Source of the DNA: Lachnospiraceae bacterium XBB2008
GTDB lineage: Bacteria > Bacillota > Clostridia > Lachnospirales > Lachnospiraceae
NCBI GenBank assembly: GCA_900102235.1
Contig: FMVL01000005.1
Span: 421,690-485,689 of the forward strand
Length of the DNA: 64,000 nucleotides
Direction of reading: 5' to 3'
Position numbers and translations under genes: made by a program. How positions within the stretch are numbered: position 1 is the first letter of the stretch; every line of letters begins with the position of its first letter. Of the stretch, positions 58,049-64,000 are shown in pieces. A model generated the notes under the pieces. That model made no database searches and was not told where the DNA came from. It saw only the letters and a list, made by a program, of their open reading frames with translations.

Positions 58049-58770
58049 TCAGATTGATATTGGTGTTTATATTCTTGGTGGTATTCCTGGTGTTATCACT
58101 TCCCGTGCAGCTGGTGCTGTGGCTTATAAGCTTCAAGTGGTCCAAAGCGCCGGACCGCGTGTCCTATCCACTGGTCAAGTGGGCATTCAGAGTGATCGGC
58201 GTTCTCGCCGGGGCGAAGCTTGACATCGTCGGGATGGACCGCGTGCCTATGGATACCCCCGTATTATATATAGGAAATCACAGGAGCTTCTTCGACACCG
58301 TATTCACTTACGCGAGGGTTCCCCGTCCCACCATCTATCTGGCAAAAAAGGAAACCCGCAAGGTTCCGGGCCTCAATATCTGGATGTATCTGATGCACTG
58401 CATCTTCCTCGACAGGAATGATATCAAGCAGGGCCTTCAGTCCATTCTCAGATGTATCGAACTGGTAAAAGACGGATATTCGGTCACGATATTCCCCGAG
58501 GGAACGAGGAATCATGACGAGGGTACGCTTCTGCCTTTCCATGAGGGAAGCTTCAAGGTCGCTACCAAGACCGGCATCCCGATAGTTCCGATCGCGATCA
58601 CAGGATCCGGCAATGTGTTCGAGGATCATCTCCCCTGGATAAAGAGTACCAAGGTGAAGATCGAATACCTTGAGCCGATCTACCTGGACAAGCTCGATCC
58701 CGAGGATGCAAAGCACATCGGCGCCTACACCCGCCACAAGATCGCCGAGGCGATGGGGATAGAAGCGTAA
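58045..58770 (+). CDS. plsC: 1-acyl-sn-glycerol-3-phosphate acyltransferase
   Basis: Acylates lysophosphatidic acid in membrane phospholipid synthesis. The 241 residues start with a membrane helix (about 3-28), then the acyltransferase motifs NHRSFFDTVF (Hx4D), motif II around FLDRNDI, motif III FPEGTRNHDEG and motif IV IVPIAITGSGN. The start overlaps the upstream lipoprotein stop (ATGA), so translation is coupled to a GH9-like gene, an odd partnership. Family length and motif spacing are normal. Confidence 0.94.
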   Translation: MIRLILVFIFLVVFLVLSLPVQLVLWLISFKWSKAPDRVSYPLVKWAFRVIGVLAGAKLDIVGMDRVPMDTPVLYIGNHRSFFDTVFTYARVPRPTIYLAKKETRKVPGLNIWMYLMHCIFLDRNDIKQGLQSILRCIELVKDGYSVTIFPEGTRNHDEGTLLPFHEGSFKVATKTGIPIVPIAITGSGNVFEDHLPWIKSTKVKIEYLEPIYLDKLDPEDAKHIGAYTRHKIAEAMGIEA

Positions 58771-58778
58771 GGAGTAAT

Positions 58779-58904
58779 AATCCTTGCGTTCTTTCTCAAA
58801 CTGTGTTACATTCATAATCACTCTTTCCACGGGTAAATGAGGAAGTTTTCTGCTTCCTCCGGAGGTATTAGCCTCTGTATTCCACAGCACCGAAAAACTA
58901 TTGA
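58779..58904. repeat. 126-bp repeated element, copy A
   Basis: Matches 59679-59804 at 120 of 126 positions, with no gaps. It contains two stem-loops: GAGGAAGT with GCTTCCTC (58839-58859) and GAGGT with GCCTC (58862-58875). It ends 12 bases before the toxin-antitoxin promoter. It also contains a short frame starting ATG at 58837, but three of the four base differences within that frame change the amino acid, so coding is unlikely. Confidence 0.9.
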
Positions 58905-58915
58905 AACGTGACAAC

Positions 58916-58944
58916 TTGACACCCTATTGAATAGGGTATAAAAT
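58916..58944 (+). promoter_or_regulatory. Toxin-antitoxin promoter with embedded palindromic operator
   Basis: TTGACA (58916-58921), a 17-base spacer, TAAAAT (58939-58944). The spacer contains the perfect palindrome ACCCTATTGAATAGGGT (58921-58937, 8-bp arms around one G), placed exactly between the two boxes, as expected for autorepression by the antitoxin. Confidence 0.85.
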
Positions 58945-58958
58945 AAAAAGGAGAGAAA

Positions 58959-59306
58959 ATGACCAGAACATTTATCCAAACTCGGGAGTTTTCGCGTAGG
59001 TGGGATGAAATGGGATTCAATGATGATGACCTAAGAAAGCTTGAATCCGACATTATGAGTGATCCGTCCAGGTTCCCCTTCATTCGTGGAACCGGAGGAC
59101 TTCAAAAAGCCAGAGTTTCAATTAATAAAGGAAAAAGTAGTGGAGCCAGAGTATGCTTTGTTGATTTTGCTTTAGCCGAGAGCATTTATCTGATTACGGT
59201 ATTCGGGAAAAAAGAAAAAGCTAATCTTTCGAAAGAAGAATGCAATCAAATCAGGAAAGCTATAGAGACACTTAAGAAAAGTCTTGGGAGTACAAATAAT
59301 GAGTGA
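58959..59306 (+). CDS. RelE/HigB-type toxin
   Basis: A 115-residue protein of the RelE/ParE superfamily closest to HigB-2-type mRNA interferases: FPFIRGTGGLQKARVS, the basic segment GKSSGARVCFVDF, and YLITVFGKKEKANLSKEE. Such toxins cleave mRNA at the ribosome. Toxin-first order with the antitoxin overlapping is typical of higBA modules. AAAGGAG precedes the ATG. The catalytic set cannot be assigned with certainty from the sequence alone. It sits between the two copies of the 126-bp element. Confidence 0.88.
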   Translation: MTRTFIQTREFSRRWDEMGFNDDDLRKLESDIMSDPSRFPFIRGTGGLQKARVSINKGKSSGARVCFVDFALAESIYLITVFGKKEKANLSKEECNQIRKAIETLKKSLGSTNNE

Positions 59307-59634
59307 CAGTACTGCTTTTAACAGCATAATGACGGGACTGAATGAAGCCATAGAAGATGCGAAAAGCCCCAACCCTATACTTAAGAGAAGGAAAATAGTT
59401 GTTGAACCGGTTAAGGTATATGAGGCTGATGAGGTCAAGAGTATCCGTAATACTACCGGAATGTCTCAAAAAACCTTTGCGTGTTATTTGGGAGTATCCG
59501 ATAAAACTGTCGAGGCCTGGGAAGCGGGAACTAATCATCCTTCAGGTGCTGCCAGTCGACTACTCAGTATGATTGAAGCGGATAAAACACTTGTGACCAG
59601 GTTTCCGTTTGTATCCAATGTAGCTGCAGAATAG
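59299..59634 (+). CDS. HigA-type antitoxin with Xre helix-turn-helix
   Basis: A 111-residue partner of the upstream toxin. The helix-turn-helix lies in the C-terminal half: IRNTTGMSQKTFACYLGVS, then DKTVEAWEAGTNHPSGAA. The N-terminal 55 residues probably wrap the toxin. The start at 59299 is chosen because GGGAG precedes it and it overlaps the toxin stop by 8 bases. It is expected to bind the palindrome in the promoter. Followed by a small stem (CGGGT/ACCCG, 59640-59654) without a T-run. Confidence 0.88.
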   Translation: MSDSTAFNSIMTGLNEAIEDAKSPNPILKRRKIVVEPVKVYEADEVKSIRNTTGMSQKTFACYLGVSDKTVEAWEAGTNHPSGAASRLLSMIEADKTLVTRFPFVSNVAAE

Positions 59635-59678
59635 TATTCCGGGTTGATCACCCGACTGGTCCCGGCCTTTCATTGAAG

Positions 59679-59804
59679 AATCCTTGCGTTCTTCCTCAAA
59701 CTGTGTTACATTCATAATCACTCTTTCCACGAGTAAATGAGGAAGCTTTCTGCTTCTTCCGGAGGTATTAACCTCTGTATTTCACAGCACCGAAAAACTA
59801 TTGA
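59679..59804. repeat. 126-bp repeated element, copy B
   Basis: Exactly 900 bases after copy A. Its stems are GAGGAAGC with GCTTCTTC and GAGGT with ACCTC: three of the six differences from copy A fall in stem positions and all keep a pair (T-G to C-G, G-C to G-T, T-G to T-A). It ends 73 bases before the Rpn-family gene. Confidence 0.9.
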
Positions 59805-59877
59805 CCACGGCATCGCATCAGGGTCTCGGAGTTCGTCCTGTGTGTATGCCACATCACACATTCAATGGAGGAACTCT

Positions 59878-60891
59878 ATGGAACAAAAACAAGCTGTCAC
59901 TGTCAACAATATCTTTGGCGAATCTATATCGCGCGAGGATGTCCTAAATGAGATCAATTCCCATCCGGATACACTTAATCTGTTTAGATCATTTGTTGAA
60001 ACGGATCGGGAACGCATCCTGCTGTTTCTGGAAGGCAAGCGCAGTCTGCAGATCCTTGAGGACAGATTCTTTCAGTATGTCTTACGTCCTGATATCGCAC
60101 CTGAACGCATCGAATCCCTGCTCTCAGCCATCTTGGGTCAAAGAGTTAGTGTCGTATCTCCTCTGCCAAGAGATGGTTCTCTGATAATAGATGAAGGCAG
60201 TCAGGTAGTCATGGACATAATAGTCAAACTTGAAGACGGTTCTATCGCAAATGTGGAGATGCAGCGGATAGGCTACAGATTTCCGGGAGAGAGAACTAAC
60301 TGTTACCTGGCTGATATGACTATGCGACAGTACAATAATGTCAGATCTATGCGAGGGCAGGACTTCAGTTACAAGGACATGAAACCGATCAGGCTGATAG
60401 TGATAATGGATATAAGCTCTGCAGAATTCAGATCAGTCAGCCCACAATACATTCATACGAGAACAACTTCATACAGTAGCGGAGCAAGTGTCACGGATCT
60501 GGAAGAAGTAACCTATATATCGCTTGACACTTACCGTGAATCAAGCCAAAATGAAATCAATACAACGCTTGATGCATGGCTCACATTCTTCAGTTATGAA
60601 GATACGGAGCATGTATGCAGACTGATCGAAAAGTGTCCTGAATTTCTGCCATTATACCGGGACATAGCAGAGTTCAGGAAAAATCCGGCGGAGGTGATAG
60701 GTATGTTTTCAGAAGCTCTAAGGATCATGGATCGAAACACAACCAAATACATGTTTGAAGAACTGAAAGATACTGTCGCCGATCAGGCCCAAACTATCGA
60801 AGCCCAGGCACAGACTATCGACGCTCAAGCCCAGACTATCGACAAATACAGGGAAGCTTTGATCGCCAATGGAATAGAGATTCCGGAGTAG
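59878..60891 (+). CDS. Rpn-family recombination-promoting nuclease / putative transposase
   Basis: About 337 residues. It contains a PD-(D/E)xK nuclease core, VVMDIIVKLEDGSIANVEMQ near residues 110-130, then YLADMTMRQYNNV and the helical tail typical of Rpn (YhgA-like, PDDEXK_2) proteins, which raise RecA-independent recombination in Escherichia coli. The C-terminus has three 7-residue coiled-coil repeats (AQTIEAQ, AQTIDAQ, AQTIDKY), encoded by 21-bp units that may vary in number. ATG 59878 is chosen for its GGAGGAAC; the longer frame upstream runs through repeat copy B and is not believed. A terminator follows. Confidence 0.85.
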   Translation: MEQKQAVTVNNIFGESISREDVLNEINSHPDTLNLFRSFVETDRERILLFLEGKRSLQILEDRFFQYVLRPDIAPERIESLLSAILGQRVSVVSPLPRDGSLIIDEGSQVVMDIIVKLEDGSIANVEMQRIGYRFPGERTNCYLADMTMRQYNNVRSMRGQDFSYKDMKPIRLIVIMDISSAEFRSVSPQYIHTRTTSYSSGASVTDLEEVTYISLDTYRESSQNEINTTLDAWLTFFSYEDTEHVCRLIEKCPEFLPLYRDIAEFRKNPAEVIGMFSEALRIMDRNTTKYMFEELKDTVADQAQTIEAQAQTIDAQAQTIDKYREALIANGIEIPE

Positions 60892-60926
60892 TATTCTAAA
60901 CGAATCAATCAGCATATTCGGGCGTT

Positions 60927-60955
60927 TCGGGCGGTCCACGGATCGCCCGACTTTT
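60927..60955 (+). terminator. Terminator of the Rpn-family gene
   Basis: TCGGGCG (60927-60933) and CGCCCGA (60944-60950) form a 7-bp GC-rich stem with a 10-base loop, followed by CTTTTATG. Confidence 0.75.
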
Positions 60956-61144
60956 ATGTTTCTAATCTGATACAATCACACATTCCGTGCACAAATACTT
61001 ACACTTCGTGCAATAGTTCAAATATTGCGATTTCTAAGTGCTACAGTTATGTTACCCACGAAAACCCGCGTAAAATGCGCAAAAACTAGATATTGTATGA
61101 CATGAATTTGAATTATACAAAATGTGTCACAAGGTATCAAAATG

Positions 61145-61159
61145 TGGGCATTTTGCCCA
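61145..61159. promoter_or_regulatory. Perfect palindrome upstream of a TATAAT box
   Basis: TGGGCATTTTGCCCA: 6-bp arms around TTT, ending 11 bases before TATAAT (61171-61176). It is placed over the expected -35 region, so a bound protein could act as repressor or activator of the following gene. Confidence 0.45.
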
Positions 61160-61271
61160 ATCAAACCCCTTATAATTTGGCTAAAAGTACATATAAACTT
61201 CTGGACTTTTCTGCCGTTATAATATGTCTTATGTTTTAGAGAATAAATTGTGGTTGTCTTTACTTAAACGT

Positions 61272-61355
61272 TTTCGTAAGTTTCGTAGATTTTCGTAAAT
61301 CAACGAAACAATCTACCGAAACAAAGCGATTTTAGATAATCAAGAGTAACGAAAC
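61272..61355. repeat. Cluster of TTTCGTA motifs and their inverse
   Basis: TTTCGTA occurs at 61272, 61281 and 61291 (9-10 base steps, one helical turn). ACGAAA or CCGAAAC follow at 61303, 61316 and 61349. GTTTCGTAGATT (61280-61291) and AATCTACCGAAAC (61310-61322) form an imperfect outer stem around an inner TTTCGT/ACGAAA stem. Confidence 0.65.
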
Positions 61356-61397
61356 CATGCGGACAAAGATTCATAACTAAAAAAGGAGAGAGTAGCT

Positions 61398-64000
61398 ATG
61401 AAATCAAAGAACATCCCCAAGTGTATACGTGAAGGTATCTTTTGCATGATGACAGGTGCCCTGGTATTCGCAGGAAGCACAATGACGGTACAGGCAGCCG
61501 GAGAAGGAAATGCAGTTGAGACAACTGCCCCCGAACCTACAGGCACTACCGGCCCGGATCCTGAAGCGAATAACGGAGAGCAACCCGCTACCCCTGCTGT
61601 TACAGTAACTCCTGTAGCCAACGGTGGGACTGACGCCGAGATTCAGCAGATAGTTGTCAATACTGTTGATGACAACTTTGGAGCTCAGGTATCGACCATA
61701 ACTGATGCTTCCGGTGCAATAATAACTAACTTCCACGAGGATGTTGATCCTGCTACCGAGACTTCTTCTGAAACCACCACTACCTTTGAATCAACGGACA
61801 GAGATCCCTCTACTCTCGTAGAAACGGAGGTTGGCACATATACGGAAGGCAACCAGACGGTACATTATGGAGTATATACTGACGGAACCAGTTCTGAGCC
61901 TGTACCGATCCATGAGGAAACCACCACTTCAACTACTGAAGTAACAACGAACAGTAAGGAAGTTGCCGAGCAGACCGAGCAGTATTTCAGTGATAATGAG
62001 ACTGAACCCGGCACTGGCAAGATTGTTGAGACAACTACACAGGAGCAGAGTTATCTTGGCGGCAGGATAGTTATCCAGTCTACTACCACGACTACACTTG
62101 AACTTGTTCATGGTGTGGAAGTTGCAAGCGCTAATCTCGACGGTAAGCCTTGCGCAGATCTCGCTAAGTTCGAGGGTGAAGGCGATGGCCAGGTACTGAA
62201 TGGGGATCAGTTCACAGTCATTGTTCAGGATAAACTCGACGGTGAAGGCAATTATGTATTGAATGAAGATGGCAGTAAAGCTACTGAGACCATCCTTGTT
62301 CAGACCGGAACAAGAAACGGCCAGCCTTACGAGCGCAAATATGATGAAACAACATCTCATAAGGAACTGTTTGATCTTATTACTGGCGCTGCAGAAGCAA
62401 AATCGGTGATCAAGGAATCGGCTACAATACACAGAACTGTTGATGCTGATGGTAAAGAAGTCACTACCATAACCAGAACATATACAGATGAGAACGGCAA
62501 ACTGCAGACCGTTACGACTTCATATGAAAAAGGACAGACCATGTCCAAAGAGGATGAAGCAGCATTCAAGAAGACTCCTATCAGTAAGACTACTTATGTA
62601 TTGGCAGGCACAGACGTTGAGATAGAAGCATCCGAACTTGATGATGCTGGCCTTACCGATATGGCCGGCGTGAAGTTTACTGTTACATATGCAGACAGTA
62701 ATTCTGAACCTACTATTACATATACTTATAAAGATAAAGATGGCAATGAGGTAGAAAAAACTCTCTCTGATACCGTATCTGCCACTCTTAAGCAGAATCT
62801 TATCAACAAGGCAAACTCTGGTGATACAAAGAACACCGAAACATATTATACCCTTGGCGATGTGACACTTGATGCTTCAGAAGTATTTGAGGGCATGGAA
62901 GATGTCAGCTTCAACGTAAATACGATCAGCGGCGAAGTTACATATAAAGATAAAGCTGGAAACGATGTGACACTTGATAAAGACAATAGTCTTGCCAAGA
63001 AACTCGTTGCATATGCAAGAACTCACGGTGGTGAATCCGTAGATACTACCACTGACGGATCCTTCTATAATCTCGAAAAGATAGAGCAGGACGGCAAACT
63101 TATAGGTTATAAGGATGCATCCGGAAATATTTATTCTGTAGCAGATGGATGGACTGTAGTACCGGGTGCTGTACAGTATTATAACATCAATGGCGCTACA
63201 GAAGACATCAATAGCGCTACGGAACTTACCCAGGAACAGATTGACAGCATTCTTAATGAAGTAGGCAATACTTATATCAAGGTTTTGAATAGTGATGGAA
63301 AAACCTGGAAGAAAGATGTTTCAGGAAGTGATGCCCAGGCCCTTTTGGAAAAATCACCTACGTTATCCCAGTATGCGCAGTATTTCAAAGATGGAAAACT
63401 CTCCATAGCACTTAAGAAAGATTCAAACGGTAAGATCGAGACCGCCTCAGAATATGAGGAGAGAGTTAATGGAATCATCGCAGACATGAAGCGTGACTTC
63501 AAGGACAAGGGATTCACACTCTCAGAGGATACAAAGGTACAGACAAAGACTGAACTCACCCAGAAGCAGCTTGATGAAGATCTTGATGCAACCTGGAAGG
63601 TTGTTGATCCGGACGGAAAACAGATCGATCCTGAAAATCTTGGAGCTATGCTCACCAAAGCGGGCCTTGGTGATTATGTTTCATACTTTACAAACGGAAC
63701 GCTGACCAAGATCTATGATCTGAAGGTAGATGAGAACGGAGTGCCCACCGAGACAGAGAAAGAATATGCCGATAGGGTAGCCGAAGAACTGGGCAAGATA
63801 AGAACAGCCCTGGCAGCAAAAGGCTTCACGCTCTCAGAAGATGCAAAGGGAGAGGCGCAGATCGGCCTTGACAAGTCAGAGATGGAAGACTTCAAGAAGG
63901 CAGGCTGGCATGTAGTGGACGAGGCCGGAAGAGCCATCGCTACAGCAGATCTTGTGCAGGCACTTACAGATGCAGGTCTTGGAACATATGCTGATTACTT
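61398..64000 (+). CDS. Large secreted repeat protein, N-terminal part (3' end outside window)
   Basis: Open from ATG 61398 to the window end: 867 codons with no stop. AAAGGAGAG precedes the ATG. A signal peptide is clear (residues 1-33 or so, with a basic start, a hydrophobic GALVFAGSTMTV and a VQA-A cleavage site), followed by a Thr/Glu/Pro-rich region with many ETTTT-like runs (about 35-240). From about residue 615 repeats of about 100 residues appear: a WKVVDPDGK-like start, KAGLGDYVSYF, then KGFTLSEDAK at the end; two full units and part of a third are visible. I recognise no enzyme domain. It resembles surface adhesin-type or wall-exposed repeat proteins. Confidence 0.8.
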   Translation, partial: MKSKNIPKCIREGIFCMMTGALVFAGSTMTVQAAGEGNAVETTAPEPTGTTGPDPEANNGEQPATPAVTVTPVANGGTDAEIQQIVVNTVDDNFGAQVSTITDASGAIITNFHEDVDPATETSSETTTTFESTDRDPSTLVETEVGTYTEGNQTVHYGVYTDGTSSEPVPIHEETTTSTTEVTTNSKEVAEQTEQYFSDNETEPGTGKIVETTTQEQSYLGGRIVIQSTTTTTLELVHGVEVASANLDGKPCADLAKFEGEGDGQVLNGDQFTVIVQDKLDGEGNYVLNEDGSKATETILVQTGTRNGQPYERKYDETTSHKELFDLITGAAEAKSVIKESATIHRTVDADGKEVTTITRTYTDENGKLQTVTTSYEKGQTMSKEDEAAFKKTPISKTTYVLAGTDVEIEASELDDAGLTDMAGVKFTVTYADSNSEPTITYTYKDKDGNEVEKTLSDTVSATLKQNLINKANSGDTKNTETYYTLGDVTLDASEVFEGMEDVSFNVNTISGEVTYKDKAGNDVTLDKDNSLAKKLVAYARTHGGESVDTTTDGSFYNLEKIEQDGKLIGYKDASGNIYSVADGWTVVPGAVQYYNINGATEDINSATELTQEQIDSILNEVGNTYIKVLNSDGKTWKKDVSGSDAQALLEKSPTLSQYAQYFKDGKLSIALKKDSNGKIETASEYEERVNGIIADMKRDFKDKGFTLSEDTKVQTKTELTQKQLDEDLDATWKVVDPDGKQIDPENLGAMLTKAGLGDYVSYFTNGTLTKIYDLKVDENGVPTETEKEYADRVAEELGKIRTALAAKGFTLSEDAKGEAQIGLDKSEMEDFKKAGWHVVDEAGRAIATADLVQALTDAGLGTYADY

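Larger units (their letters stand above)
60892..61397. other. Long AT-rich intergenic leader before the secreted repeat protein
   Basis: About 500 bases with no gene. It holds the Rpn terminator, a 15-bp palindrome (61145-61159), two perfect TATAAT boxes (61171-61176 and 61218-61223) without good -35 boxes, and a cluster of TTTCGTA/ACGAAA motifs (61272-61355). The leader of the next gene is therefore long, 175 bases or more, and probably regulated. Confidence 0.6.

Noticed and set aside
59737..59877. Longer N-terminus for the Rpn-family protein
   Set aside because: It would read through repeat copy B; the same frame in copy A ends after 24 codons, and a good ribosome-binding site supports ATG 59878.

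Overview
This window looks like a chromosomal segment of a Lachnospiraceae-type anaerobe (Clostridia, Butyrivibrio/Pseudobutyrivibrio-like). That placement is inferred from gene content and layout, because there is no rRNA to test it. The supporting signs are a CIRCE-controlled hrcA-grpE-dnaK-dnaJ cluster, an Ala/Lys/Pro-rich histone-H1-like protein, a transketolase split into two genes, the long clostridial form of IleRS, MutS2, YhaM-type exoribonuclease, a methionine aminopeptidase with a SEC-C zinc motif, and many Cache or hybrid histidine kinases.

Layout. 1-2960: the 3' part of glycerol kinase, a class I aminotransferase and undecaprenyl-pyrophosphate phosphatase. 3184-3711: H1-like protein with its own promoter and terminator. 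3860-8839: heat-shock operon. 8849-8983: a large folded intergenic element. 9010-13803: prmA, a VanZ-like gene, rsmE, a NifS-type desulfurase and thiI (ribosome and tRNA modification), ended by a bidirectional terminator shared with a convergent HPr-like gene. 14220-15560: mtaB. 15614-21752: a MarR regulator and a pentose catabolic run (FGGY kinase, AraD epimerase, two transketolase halves, Rpe), continuing into map. 21777-27937: a soluble hybrid kinase, convergent with a mutS2-response regulator-histidine kinase operon. 28003-31936: a degenerate HtrA/PDZ protein, an HD exoribonuclease and an rRNA m5U methyltransferase. 32010-34346: an AT-richer accessory patch with a 12-bp repeat array, an AAA/DUF4143-type ATPase and a GNAT protein. 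34521-37377: pepT and a SulP transporter. 37523-41852: a diguanylate cyclase and a Cache hybrid kinase. 41866-47849: a lipoprotein, SecA and a membrane-anchored hydrolase. 47945-53688: ileS and glgP. 54157-58770: an aconitase-family hydratase, a divergent GH9-like lipoprotein and PlsC. 58779-64000: an accessory region with a 126-bp repeated element, a HigBA-type toxin-antitoxin pair, an Rpn-family nuclease and the start of a very large secreted repeat protein.

Most of the window is ordinary core metabolism and information processing. The parts that deserve a second look are the accessory patches and some non-coding structures. These are: the array of 12-bp repeats that runs into the ribosome-binding site of the ATPase; the 126-bp element present twice, exactly 900 bp apart, in front of two unrelated accessory cassettes, with base changes that keep its hairpins paired; the nested stem element between dnaJ and prmA; and the overlapping divergent promoters that seem to give leaderless mutS2 and PDZ-protein transcripts. 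Several proteins lack residues their families normally need: the HtrA-like, GH9-like and HPr-like proteins. I see no CRISPR array, prophage, insertion sequence with inverted ends, rRNA or tRNA gene.
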